A stretch of 64,000 nt of DNA from Dicyema japonicum (taxonomy: Eukaryota; Dicyemida; Rhombozoa; Dicyemidae): assembly GCA_011109175.1 (NCBI GenBank), contig RDEW01000041.1:186001-250000 (forward strand). The letters are read 5' to 3'. Made by a program: the position numbers and the translations under genes. Under the pieces are notes generated by a model. That model had not been told where the DNA came from, did no database searches, and worked only from the letters and a program-made list of their open reading frames with translations. Below, piece by piece: positions 45,678 to 56,848 of the stretch (position 1 is the first letter of the stretch; each line of letters begins with the position of its first letter).

Positions 45678-45982
45678 TTAATTTCCATAATTGGAAATTA
45701 TTTTTTTAATTTCCTTCTCCTCCTCAAACGAAAAATCGTAATTCCGTCTCCTCCGTCCATGTCTGGGGCTCCAGCGTAGAGGAATGTCCATCAGACTTGA
45801 ATGACGTTTTAAAATATTCTTAGTAACTTTATCCAAAGTTCTACTTGGTGGGTCAAATATAAAGGAAGGAACTAATAATATGGCAAACGTTACAGAGAAA
45901 CAGTATACGGTTTCTGCACAGAACCAATTATACCTGTCGGATCTCTAATATATTTTTGGATAAAGAACATCTTAAAACTCAT
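45678..45982 (-). CDS. Small single-span membrane protein of unknown function
   Basis: A 94-residue product after removal of a 20-bp intron (45914-45933). It starts MSFKMFFIQKYIRDPTETVY, has one membrane segment (CFSVTFAILLVPSFIF), then DPPSRTLDKVTKNILKRH, a basic patch (SPRHGRRRRNYDF) and an acidic/lysine end. This layout (short N terminus, one span, basic matrix- or cytosol-facing tail) is common among small mitochondrial or ER membrane proteins, but I cannot name it. The spliced frame is a whole number of codons. It is immediately upstream (45 bp) of the gene at 45172-45632 and in the same orientation. Confidence 0.72.
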
Positions 45983-45989
45983 AATGAGG

Positions 45990-46330
45990 TCAGATTTTCA
46001 GTATCCTAAAAACATAGATGAGGAAGAGCGTTTTCACGATGTTCTAGCTATATTCCTATAGGTGCGTCAGAACCAGTAATCGCATCAATTACCAATTTTA
46101 TTGAATCCTTAAAAAATCTTTGTTATGAAAAGGGAATTGAAAACCCGATATTTTTGATAATGCCTGTATTTATTATAAGGACAATCTCCACCCCTTACTT
46201 GCCACTTCTAAATCAAATTGAGAATTTATTCAGCACATGGAAAAACTATGTTTCCAGAAGAGGTGCTGAAAATGAGAAAATTAAAAAAAGTTTGTTTTTA
46301 CGCTTAAAAAATTTTCCCTTAAAATTTTAG
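45990..46330 (+). mobile_element. Tc1/IS630-like DDE transposase remnant
   Basis: The plus strand from about 46050 reads ITNFIESLKNLCYEKGIENP then IFLIMPV..IRTIS and YLPLLNQIENLFSTWKNYVS. That is the C-terminal part of a DDE transposase: 'NP.FI.DNA..H', then 'LPPYSPFLNPIE..FS.WKN.V' with the final catalytic E (QIENLF). The DN of the second catalytic motif has decayed (IMPV). N-terminal parts are missing. Confidence 0.6.
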
Positions 46331-46439
46331 TTAAGCTATTGATCGGGAAAGTTAGGCTATTGGTAGGGTAACCCTATAATTTCGAGTAAAATATTCGAAT
46401 TATTAAAATTTCCAAAAAAACTGCACTCTTCTTAAAAAT

Positions 46440-46710
46440 TTGGTGTCATAATCTTTTAAACAAGGTCATGAAGGTTTATTCTTCCGTGAGTTTTATCCCT
46501 GGCCAGAAAATTGAGAGTCCTTCCATTTCTTCCATCAAACCTAAACGCAACCACAAATGGCGTGCGGAAGGCGATTCAAAACCAACTTCCAGCGGTCCAG
46601 ATGGTATCTCTACTATAGTATTAAAGAAGATAGGCCCTTATGCTATCATGGCCCTGATCCGAATATCCAACCTCTCTATCAACATGAACTCCATCTCTAC
46701 CCTATGAAAG
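46440..46710 (+). mobile_element. RT N-terminal fragment
   Basis: SGPDGISTIVLKKIGPYAIM then ALIRISNLSINMNSISTL is the first RT block of jockey-group elements ('A.GPDGI....LK...P..........S'). It is cut after the block and followed by unrelated sequence. Confidence 0.55.
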
Positions 46711-47049
46711 ACGGCTGAAGGACTCGGTTTTTCTTTTAGCGTGTTCACAGTAGGAAATGCAATCTCTTATAGTTCTCTCAATAAAGATTCTGAGGACACA
46801 TCTTGTCTCCATAAAGTGTTGCCAGAGATCCTTCTCACACATCCTCTACGACACAGTCTCCTAATTGCAGGCTTTGTGATCCCTCTGAATGTTATCGATG
46901 AGGATCTTCTTGAATTGCTTTGCACCTGACTTTCCTCCTTTTCCACCTTTACCTCGACCAGACATTGTTTACCCGAAACCTAAACAACTTTATTAACCGA
47001 CCGGATTAGGAGTTAGGTTGAGGGTTTTTAATTAGTCCGCCTATGCGCC

Positions 47050-49540
47050 TTGGACACTTCTGGCGTACCCCATCTCCATTTTAACTGCATTCTAGCGTTG
47101 GATTCCTCGAATCCTTTTCTCCACAATTTGCATCACTGGGGCAAGAATACTGTCCTCTTTTGCGCTTGCAACGCCTTCTTCCTCCTCCGCTTGATGTCTT
47201 CCATAAAAGAGCCTTCCACCTACTATCTTGATGCACCAATCTTGCACTCGGTCAGTGAACAACTTGATTCTTCTCTCTGAGAGCGTAGACTTCCCAGACA
47301 AGTCCATAATTAGGATGTCGTCCGCGTATATTAATACTTTGGTGTTTGCGTCTCAGGACAGAGACCTGCGGAACACCCTTCCTCAGTAAGATGTCTCTTG
47401 ACATATTTCCTCCAACACGCACTCGGGAAGTCCGTCTGTTAGAAAGTCCTTTATCCATATGAAAAGATTCTTTTGAATGTCTGCAGTCGCGTGCCTTGAT
47501 AGAGATTTCAGTACTATCAAATGCATTTAATGGATACAATCCGTGCAAGATATTTCTGGTCTGAAGCCACATTGTTCCGCGAGGAGGAAGCCACTCTCTT
47601 CTACATGCCGGTTCAGCTTCTTAAAAACAATTCGCTCAGCGATCTTGGAGATCGAGCAAATAAGGCTGATCGGCTTATAGTTAAGATGGTCCTTCCCCGA
47701 CTTTCCCGGTTTTAGGATCATCCTGACTATAGAGGTTTTCCAGGGTCTAGGGACATATCCATGATCAATGCTTGCTTTAAATATGTTCCTCAATACGAGC
47801 AGCAAGTCCTCTCTACCTTCTTTGAACATCCTCATGCTGACATGATCGTGTCCAGGAACATTAGCTTTGCATGCTCTGATGGCAACCACAACGTCCTCTA
47901 GCGTGATCCTCATATCAGCATCCTTGAGATCATTCGAAGAGTAGGTATGAAGTTCTTGTGAACTTCCAACTCTTCCCACGGGATCAGCTCCATTGTGTTG
48001 ACTCCTGTCTGACTCCATCTTCCGCCGAGTGCGAGCCACCTTTATTGTTCTTCTGACCAGTTATTCTTTTATAGATCTTCCAGAACGAGATCTTTGGCGT
48101 CTTGTTTGCTTGCCTCAACCCTCCATCTTCGTTCTAGAGTCAATCTTGTTACCCCTCAATGGCTTTAGTCGATCGGTCAGAGCTACTTGGTCTATGCAGT
48201 CAACACATTTTCTTAGCTTGGTTCTCATGAGGTTTCTTTCCTTGATCAATCTCAAGGTAGTAGATGAGACATCAATGCTCTACTTACGAGCACCGGAGAA
48301 TCTCCTCTTGGCATACAGTAAGAAGTATCGTTCTGTGATGATTGCGAGGGCTCGTTCTGTTAATTTCAATCGGGGATTAGGTCCCTCCGTCCAGCTTTTG
48401 AGGTTCCTTGTCATATCCCGTGAACACTGCTTCCGTAGTATCTGGTGTCAGGTGAAGTGCTAGTTCCTGAAGAATGTGGTTGCTGCCGATGTCCTCATAA
48501 TCTATGACCTCTCCACATAGGCGCAGAGCGGTGGTGAAATTAAGAATACACAAAGCATATCTCCTCCGTGGTGAGAGAAGTGGTTTGGCTCCTCCAACGT
48601 CATGATTTAGAAACCAGCTTTCTCTCCCAGTTTTTCTAGTCTACGTCCGTCCTCGTTAGTTATGAGGCACCCGTAATTAACTTTCTTGGCGTTTAGATAA
48701 CCTACCAGGACAGACATGTCGTTTCTTTTGAAGAATTCTTTGATCTTGGTAAAAGATTCCTGAGGTCCTTCGAATACATGCCTCCAACTTGTATCCATGA
48801 GCCACAGCAGCGCACCTCGATGGAAACAAATTCGCATTGTGTACTCATGATAATTTTCGGGTCTCGCCAGCCTCAGCACCTTCTACCCACGGTATTTCTA
48901 TAGAATTGAATCCCTGTATTGTAGTATTGTTGGTCTTTTTCACCTTGGTCTCGTTGGTTGTCAGAAGTAGTGCTAGGTCATGATGCCTCTTTTTCAAGGA
49001 TCGGGCATTCACCAGCACTACCTCAGACTTCTTCTATAATTGTTTTTAGATGGCCTGGGCTATCCATCGCCAGGTCCACCACTTTTCGTAAACTCACACC
49101 AAGTATATTTTATAGTTCTTTAAACCTTGCTATCTCCTTTAGTTTTTTTGCGATCTTCTCTGGCACATTCCTTTGGGGTAGCCAAGCCGACTCACGTGGT
49201 TTTCTAGCTGGTTCATTTTTGATAATTCTGGGGCCGATTACTCTTTTTTGTACTGACGGTTCTACTTTGTTAATTTTAGCATTGTTCTTCTGTTTTGATT
49301 CTATATTGTTGTTGAGGAGATCAAGATTGCGTTTGGCTTCCACTAACACAGCATCCTCTATATCTGGCGCCCTGTTTGGAACGCACCCAGGATTGAGTCC
49401 TGGGTCACTTTGCATTGGGAGATATCGTGTTCTTCCGCACATCAGAAACACTTCTTCCTTTGCTTGCACTGATATGGACCTGTTGGCAGTAGTAGCAGAT
49501 CAGCGGCCCTATCTTTATCCATTCGCAAATGATCACGTTT
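47050..49540 (-). mobile_element. CCHC-gag non-LTR element: gag end, APE, RT
   Basis: Reading the minus strand from 49540: zinc knuckles (CYYCQQV..., 49430-49520), a basic gag end, an APE remnant (KEFFKRNDMSVLVGYLNAKK, 48690-48760), then RT: VAIRACKANVPGHDHVSMRM, LNYKPISLICSISKIAERIV (47640-47700), and LIYADDILIMD (intact YADD, 47300-47330). Frames break in several places. The large plus-strand ORFs in this interval (48029-48463, 48958-49551) are antisense shadows. Confidence 0.75.
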
Positions 49541-49543
49541 CTT

Positions 49544-49912
49544 CTATTTGATCTGTACGCTGTCGTCGAACAGTACGTGCAAGGGTTTTTTGGGTAGCGC
49601 ACAAGCAGCATCAATAGGGTATGTGCTTAAACAATTTTGGATAACTGTGGATGTAGTTTCTTCAGAATCTCTCGCTCTCTTCTTTATCGTATTGACGGTT
49701 TTCAGCGCATGTGAACGTCCTGCATTTGGTGGATGTTCGTGTGGTGTCATAGTTCCATTAAGTTCTTCGGTAACAGTTTTTATTCTGCCTTTACATTTTC
49801 CTTTCAGCTCACATCTCCAATATATGACATTGTCTCTCTGTCTATCCATAATGTACGCATAGCCATCATGCAGAAGTTCTCTCTTTCCACGAGTGGTTTG
49901 TGTAAATTCCAT
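49544..49912 (-). mobile_element. MULE-type transposase N terminus with FLYWCH zinc finger
   Basis: Minus-strand ORF: GYAYIMDRQRDNVIYWRCEL then KGKCKGRIKTV and MTPHEHPPNAGR. The pattern 'Y.....R.....YWRC.....C.GR' followed by H-x-H is the FLYWCH zinc finger that begins many Mutator-like (MULE) transposases. The open frame runs 122 codons to DACALPKKPLHVLF and is cut at 49544 by the gag region of the neighbouring non-LTR element. No terminal repeats are visible; the DDE domain is absent. Confidence 0.7.
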
Positions 49913-49959
49913 TTTTTACCATTATTAAAATACATAGTGTATTTCTTGATCATTTATGC

Positions 49960-52900
49960 TTAATTGAATTGTCGGCTAAATTTCCTGTCGGCCAAATGTC
50001 CTAGTACCCGTCCTCCTCTGGACATTCTAGTGACCTTCGTGGTTGAAGGAGCCATCTTTTGCAGGTAATCCAGAAGGTCGTTATCCTCGACCCAGAAGGG
50101 CAGGTTCTTCATGACAATCTTTGACGGTAATGCTGAACGGGTGTCTTTCCAGTCCAAAGGGACAGGTGTCATTCATGGCCTCCATAAAGACCATCTTGTG
50201 GGAGTTGGTGTGGAAACCAAGCCGGAACTGCTTACCCGTAAGTAATTGGATTTTTTCCGTGGAGAGTCTCAGGGCTCTCCGATCACACCATTCTTAGGCT
50301 TTGTCGACAAAAGCTCCTACTCTCCGCTCTGAAAGGTATGCCCTTAAGGACGAATCTAGGATTAAGATGTCATCCAAATATATCATCAGCTTGGTCCTGA
50401 CGTTTAGCAGCGACGGAAAATCTTCCATAAATATGTTGAATAACAGGGGACTTAAAATAGATCTCTGCGGCACTCCTTTTTAATCGATATACCATCAGAA
50501 TATCTTCCACCGACTACTACATAAGATATCCTTCCAGTCAAATAGCCTCTCAACCATAGGAACATTTGCTTTGATATCTTTGATCGTACAAGTTGACAAA
50601 ATAAGGCTTCGTGCCATACACTGTCGAATGCCTTCGAGATGTCAAGGCAAACAAGGCTCAACTGACTTTTCTTCTCAAATGCATTAGTGAGTGAATACAA
50701 TTTCCACATGATCTTCCCGGACGAAAACCCCATTAGTAAGGTCGTAGAAAGTTACTTTCTTTTTCAATCTCTTGAATACAATCCGTTCCATGATCTTTGA
50801 TGTAGAACATATAAGGCTTATTGGTCTATAACTGAGAGGATCCTTCCTCGACTTTCCAGGTTTGAGGATCATCTTCACAATAGAACGCTTCCATTGCGGA
50901 GGAACATGTCCGAGCATAAAACTCAAGTTATACATTTTTTGTAGAACAAATAGGAGTTCATCGGACTCTTCTTTAAACATAATCATGGGAATGCTGTTGA
51001 ATCCTGGAGCCTTGTTCTTGCACTCGCGTATAGCAGTTCTAAGATATCTTTTCTGAAAACTTCTCAGGTATCATACTAAGAGGGTAAACTCCCTGTAAAT
51101 TCTCTTGCTGATTTTTGAAAACCGAAGGTACTCTTTCCAAAGGAATTGTCCTTCCCTCAGGATCGGCCAGCACAGCTAACTTTTGTGGCTGTATTCTTCA
51201 ATCTATTTTCCGCAGCTACATTCCAAGGTCTTTTCAATAATTTTTGAATCACAAAAATTTTGCTTTTCAGAGTTATCCTGTTTCACAAATCTACACAACG
51301 TCTGAGCTTCGCCTTCAGAGTATTCCTCTCGCGAATAAGATTCCGTATTGTATGTGGGCAAGACTGGTTGTTCTTCGAAAAGTTCTTGGAGTAGACCTTC
51401 TTTCCATACAATCGCAGATACACCAGCATAATATTAGATAGTTCCCAGTTAAAAACGTCCAGCTCCTCTGGTGTGGAAAAAAAATTAGTCCTCATTCGTA
51501 AGGTCTTCAACAAATAGTATGATGTCCCAGTCTATCGACGAGGTATCATAATACAAGAAAACATCTTCAACAATATTCGGTTCCAGGTTTATAGTCACCT
51601 CCTGTGGGATATGATCACTCCCTATATCCCAGAATAATCTTGGTCTGTCCACATGATCAGAAGTTGTGGAGACACTAGGACCAATCAGCATATCACCGCC
51701 ATAGTGTGAGAAATGGTTAGGTTCCTCAGACGTCAAGACTTCAACTCCAATTTCGCTAGCCAGATCTGCTATTAGTCGCCCGTCCCCGTATTCTTAGCAT
51801 TCAGGTCTCCTACCAAGATTGACATTGGGTTTTTCCCGAAGAACTCAACAATTTTCGCAGAAGATCAGGCCAAGTCCTTAGAGTATAGTCCTCCCACGCT
51901 TATCCATGTCCCTCCACATTGTACATCGACGGACACGAATTCCGAATCGGCGGCCAATAAAATAGAGTCGTTTTGTGTTTGCAATTCTTTAACGGAAAAA
52001 GATCGAAGTCCCAGCCAATGCTCCATCTTTCCACGGATGTCCACCGAGTCATATCCTTCCATACTATAATACCTTCCGTTTAATTTTCGTCTCGTTGACT
52101 ACCAGTACATCAACCTTAGCATTCCTCGCAAGTAGCCCTAGTTCACTATGCCTATTCACTAAGGAGCGGCATTTACCAGTACTATTTTTAATATTTTTCA
52201 TAGATTCTGCTGGTGGCCTTCGCTTTCCACAGCCAGGTCCACCAAATTCCATAAATCCACTTTCAGCAGTGTACATAAATTGTTCAGACGTCCGATAATT
52301 TCATTTAGCTCTCTGAGATACCGCCTCGGAAACTTCTGACTTGCTCTGCATAAGTTTCCTTGCAGCACTCCGCTCCACCGGCCCATCCTGAATATGTGAT
52401 ATATTGGTCCACTTCATCTTTTTTGTTGGCTTGATCGCTTCCTTTCTAGACTGTCTGTATGGGAATCAATTTTTTGGATGCCTCTTTCATAGCAGGACAT
52501 TCTCTGTAACGGGCATTATGTCCTGGTCCTCCACAATTAATACAATTTGTCTCCACGTTTGGAGAAAATTTACACACAAGGTCGTGTTCCCCTCCACACT
52601 TGAAGCACCTTGCAATGTGCGGCGATATGACCAATTCGTTCGCAATTGTAGCAGATAAAAGAAGGCCTATTCATCCACTCAACGGGATCTTGTTCGATCC
52701 AATGTAGAAGCCACAACGTATCAGCGATTTGGCCTCCGAATTACTACTAACCGAGGCCTTCGCCATTGGCATAAACTGCGATCCTCTTGACATTCGGGTT
52801 ACCTTCGAAGTTGACGGAGCCATCTCCTGAAGGTAATCCAAGAGGTCGTCCTCACTCACCCAGAAAAGAAGGTTCCTGAGGACAATCTCACACGGTCTTG
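49960..52900 (-). mobile_element. CCHC-gag non-LTR element(s), truncated copies in tandem
   Basis: Minus strand from 52900: an RRM-like gag part (DDLLDYLQEMAPSTSKVTRM), zinc knuckles HIARCFKCGGEHDLVCKF and CINCGGPGHNARYREC (52510-52620), APE (ARNAKVDVLVVNETKIKRKV, then TSSIDWDIILFVEDLTNED), and RT with PPQWKRSIVKMILKPGK, RPISLICSTSKIMERIVFKR, VCLDISKAFDSVWHEALFCQ, then MIYLDDILIL (YLDD) near 50370-50400. A second gag start (SKIVMKNLPFWVEDNDLLDY, 49960-50172) follows, so two copies are joined. Confidence 0.75.
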
Positions 52901-52944
52901 TTAGGAGTGTTCTAAATTCTTGAGGACAATCTCACACGGTCTTG

Positions 52945-54290
52945 TTAAGAGATTAATAACCTGCATTTTTCCGGCCTCAGCCTGAGTTCTCTGCTCTCAC
53001 ACCAGCGTATGATTTCCTCAACGGCGACTTGCATCCTCCGACACGCCACATCTGGTCTCCACGAGTGATCCCAGAGTACTATGTTATCAGCATAGACAGC
53101 CATCTCCGTCCTCACATTGACTGGGTGAGGGAGCGTTGCGAGATATATATTGAATAGGGTTGGGCTGAGTACCGACCCTTGTAGAACTCCCCGGTTAGAT
53201 CTAAACAAACTGGATCGGCAACCTTTATGCCTCACGTAGTTCGTCCGATCCTCTAAAAAGCTGGATAACCAACTCCTTAGCTCCAAGGGAATTCCTCCTT
53301 CGACGAGGGCGCATCGGAGGCCGTCGTGCCAGACCGAGTCGAACGCCCTCTCTACATCCAGGAACAGTGCGGCTGTGCACTGCTTCAGCCTCCTGTGGTT
53401 GCGGATCTGAGAGCTGAGCCTCCAGAGGCAGTCCCCACAGGAACGCCCCTTACGGAGTCCCATCTGAAGGTTCGAGGTGTCTCTTATTATGCATTCCTGG
53501 GTTAACCTCTGGTGTATCACTCTCTCTATGATTTTAGCAACGGCAGGCATCAGGCTATTAGGGCAGTAGCTACTAGGATCTTCCGAAGGTTTTCCTGGTT
53601 TCTTTACAAAAACCAGTTCCGCCTTCTATAACGCCTAGGAACGTAACCCAACTTGAGGCTACCGTTATACAACTTAACCATTTCCGCCAGCAGGCTTGCA
53701 GGCCCCTTCTTGAAAAAAGCCATGGGAATTTTGTCCTGGCCTGGAGCGTTGTACTTCGATTTCCATATCGCCGCCCGGACCTCCTTTATCGCGATGTATG
53801 CAGCATTCGGGTTCCTCCCGAAAGCTGGATAGCTTGCGCCTCTCCGTGGTGATGACGTTCTACACGCACTGGCGGGCAGACCTTTCTACAAATTCGCTCG
53901 GTCAAACTGTTGAGATCGCCCCAAAGCTACCTGCAAATATGTTCGCAATTTCGGCCGGGTCCGGACGACTCTTCCCCTCTGCCCGACAAGCGCTTCAGCT
54001 GGCTCCAAAAGTCCAACCATGCGGGGTTCACCTTCTCCATTTGGAGCTTTAGAAGTTCACCAGTCCCTTCTTTATCTCCCTCCTCTGGTTATTTACCTTC
54101 TTCTGGTAGTAGATCCTGTTTTTCACGTAGACGCACTTCGCACAGAATCTCATACCTCTTTCTAAGTGTTATTTTACTTAAAATCAGTCCTGGAATCCGC
54201 TCGAAGCTTTCACCATACGGACGTAACCGGAAGTTAGTCCGCATGTATTCCTCGAGAACTATTAATACACATAGAAACCTAACATGGTAG
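52945..54290 (-). mobile_element. Non-LTR RT, catalytic Asp lost
   Basis: The longest single RT frame here (52945-53550, 201 codons): VAKIIERVIHQRL, GLRKGRSCGDCLWRLSSQIR, LFLDVERAFDSVWHDGLRCA, GVLQGSVLSPTLFNIYL, then AVYADNIVLWD, in which the second Asp of the catalytic YADD is Asn. Upstream to about 54290 lie finger-domain remnants (LRKRYEILCEVRLREKQDL). The 3' end is cut at 52945, next to a gag of another copy. Confidence 0.75.
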
Positions 54291-54309
54291 TTACCCCAGT
54301 AGAAAACCT

Positions 54310-54700
54310 ACATTTTGGTTAAACTCTACGGAAAGCCATCAGGGGTCTGGTGGACAAATATCTGGCATCAATTTATAATGGATTCAGGACTGGGAGATCA
54401 ACAACGGATATAGTGCCATCTACTTTGGTCTTTCGTTGTAAGTCAAGCTAAAATATGTGTTGTTCCGTTTGTTACGTTTCACGGAGGTAGAGGATGAGGC
54501 TTATACGGTTCAATCAGTGGCTTCAACAACTTTGTGGATATCTTTAGAATACCAACCTCCAAAAGTCATCAATCTAATAAACAACTCCACTTTCGAAGCG
54601 TCCACATAAAGTAGAAAACCAACCTTATTTTACCGGAATCATTGAAGAGTACCAGTTACGAAAATAAAACGCCAGTCTTCCCCATTTTATAACCTAAATT
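54310..54700 (+). mobile_element. RT fragment
   Basis: The plus strand near 54370-54420 reads YNGFRTGRSTTDIV, the 'GFR.GRSTTTF' RT motif of jockey-group copies (compare HGFRSGRSTTTF at 63015-63060). Short, broken, ends before the hAT. Confidence 0.5.
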
Positions 54701-54784
54701 TACCATAGAGGATCCTCTAAAGCAGGGATGTCAAGCTCATTTCGCTTCGAGGGCCGCATTTTATATAAATTCTCATCAAGGGAA

Positions 54785-54960
54785 GATTTATTTATCCATT
54801 TATTTAAAACCAAGAATCACCGACAAAATTAAAGAAAGTGGGAGTCGTCAGGTGATCCCGGCCTCATCCTTTCTCGGTGTTCCTCACGAGAGCCGACACA
54901 CTTCCTATATGGATGAATCACTTTTTGGAAGATTAGTTCTGATGTATTATTTTTTAAGAA
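54785..54960 (-). mobile_element. Jockey-group 3' tail nested in hAT
   Basis: CCAAGAATCACCGACAAAAT and CAGGTGATCCCGGCC match the reverse of the 3' tails at 35215-35290, 28960-29060 and 16020-16100. A short 5'-truncated insertion in the hAT body. Confidence 0.6.
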
Positions 54961-54999
54961 TAAAATCACCTGAATTTTTATATTTGTTTATAACGAGTA

Positions 55000-55760
55000 A
55001 ATTAACTAATTAAGCGAATTTTGATCCAGATTGTTGGCAATCCCTCTTCTTTTAAACACAACCGATTGGATGTAAGTCCTCGTTGATTCTTCAATAGATA
55101 ATTTATCCAAATGATTCTTGAAGCATCTTGAGACAACTCCATCCCATGTCAAAACCATTGGAATAATCTTCACTTGGCATTCATAGAGTAGCCAAAGTTC
55201 AGATCCGAGCAACTTATGTTTGTGAAGTTTCTCAACTTCAACTTGCTTTAGTCGGTCTTGTGAGTAATGCCCACTTCGATTAAGGTTATCTCCTTTATTT
55301 TGTCGTAAACAAAAATATCAGGTTTATTGAATTGGACTTTTGTTTCCGTCATAATCGACGTGTCAACTCTGATTTCGACATTTTGAGTCGTCAATATTGA
55401 CAGAACCGAATGTCCTTTTAATTCCTGCTTCTTTTGATTCAATAAACTCGACAAAGATGAAGATGGATACACTTTACTACTTCATTATGTCTTCGGAGAT
55501 AATCACCGTTTAGCATTTTACCACAGAGTGGCCAAATGATCAACAGTTTTCCTGCTTTTGTTACAACGGTTGCATATTGATCCCATGTGTGCGAATAACA
55601 ACTTCCTATCTTGCAGAAAACAGTGCAATGTTTCGCTCCGTGGGCCATTATTCCCTTGGATAACCATTCCAGGAAGTAGATAGGTCGACATTTGTTTCAT
55701 CAATACATTTGGACAAAATAGAGTGTAGTGTTTTGCAATAAATTTTATTTAATAAATATT
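55000..55760 (-). mobile_element. RLE-type element C terminus nested in hAT
   Basis: Minus strand: HLATLCGKMLNGDYLRRHNE then VVKCIHLHLCR, the zinc/His block 'CG....DYL.RHN.V.K.IH..LC', followed by FNKPDIFVYDKIKEITLIEV (PD...E, endonuclease-like), EVEKLHKHKLLGSELWLLYE and KIIPMVLTWDGVVSRCFKNH. The order zinc block, PD-(D/E)xK-like motif, conserved tail is that of R2/NeSL-group proteins after the RT. Homologous to 43385-43860, also inside a hAT. One or two frameshifts. Confidence 0.65.
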
Positions 55761-55989
55761 TTCTCTGAGTGTCCTTGAGGGACTATATTTATGCTTTCCC
55801 TGTCGGCAATTGCATATTTAGAGGCAAGAAATCCTGCGATTGTAGCCAATTTTTTTAAGAATATATTTATATTTTATGATAAAAAACCAAAATAAAAGAA
55901 ACTTAATGATTTAATCACCAACCTTTTTTTTAATTTTGGTGAAGCTACTTCCAGAGAATTGACATCTTTTATGGATACGATTTTTGATA

Positions 55990-56445
55990 TGTCGGGCTCT
56001 CAAAAACACTTAGAGATCAAACTGGGATCCTTGCCACGATTTACAAACAATTTATCCGACCAACGATGACGTATGCAAGTCCTTTATGGGCAATGCAAAT
56101 GTCACGATCTTCCACATTGAAATTATCTGCAATCGAGGAGACTGCAATAAGGTTAATTGGACCAGATCACAATATCCAACCTATTGAAAATTTTTTAATT
56201 GAAATACAACGGAAACTATTAAAGGAGGCTGTTCTACCGAGCTGCCCTCTATTCCAAATACTATCGAATTATCTACAATCATACAGAAATTTTGAGCCGA
56301 AGCCATGTCCAATGAGAAGAGCTGTTCAGGATTCTCGACCCGCCAGACTCGTCCTCACCATTGTCGGTCTGGGATCACTTAGTTAGATGAGAACTTTTAT
56401 TTCTTTCTCTTTGACCCAGTGATCCTGGGGGTAATAATATTAATA
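55990..56445 (+). mobile_element. Jockey-group 3' end, near-identical to 17640-18090
   Basis: From ACTTAGAGATCAAACTGG to CCTGGGGGTAATAATA this repeats 17650-18085 with few differences and has fewer frame breaks: the frame 56066-56386 (YASPLWAMQMSRSSTLKLSA ... SLS) is open to the end. A 5'-truncated copy ending in the tail, the typical result of target-primed reverse transcription. Confidence 0.85.
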
Positions 56446-56771
56446 ATATGTCGGGCTCAGCTATTCGTGTATTTTTATCAGTGAGTCTCGTTTTTTGAGC
56501 AGTTTTTGTCAATTTCATAGATGAAAAAAGCTGTTTACACAAAAATGTCGAACTAAACATAGCAATGTATTTTGTAAACTTTAACATTAACCAAATATTC
56601 AGCTTCAAGTATAGAATCTGATTGGATTTCTAATAGTTCCACTTGTAAGCTTTCATCTGCACTGGAAACATTAAAAGAAAATAATGAAAACTGTTGTTCA
56701 AAAAACGAAAAATAATTAAATCCTTTCTGAAATTCCTTTAACAACGATTTTGGCTTTATAAATTTAAACAA

Positions 56772-56848
56772 TAGAAGTCAGGTAATTTCGCTCGCAATTT
56801 TGAGAGGGAACAGCCACGCGGTGAGGGCGGCAACTACCTGACTTGTAT
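56772..56848. repeat. MITE-like unit or short RT relic with terminal inverted repeat
   Basis: GTCAGGTA at the left and TACCTGAC at the right bracket about 65 bases that include GAGAGGGAACAGCCACGCGG, part of the C-terminal block found at 7780, 14690 and 38450. It splits the hAT transposase frame, and TTTAACAACGATT is duplicated on either side (about 56735 and 56850). Confidence 0.5.

Noticed and set aside
48029-49551. Long plus-strand ORFs of 144 and 197 codons
   Set aside because: They run opposite to a gag-APE-RT element whose motifs are on the minus strand; composition (Phe/Ser/Leu-rich) is typical of antisense frames.
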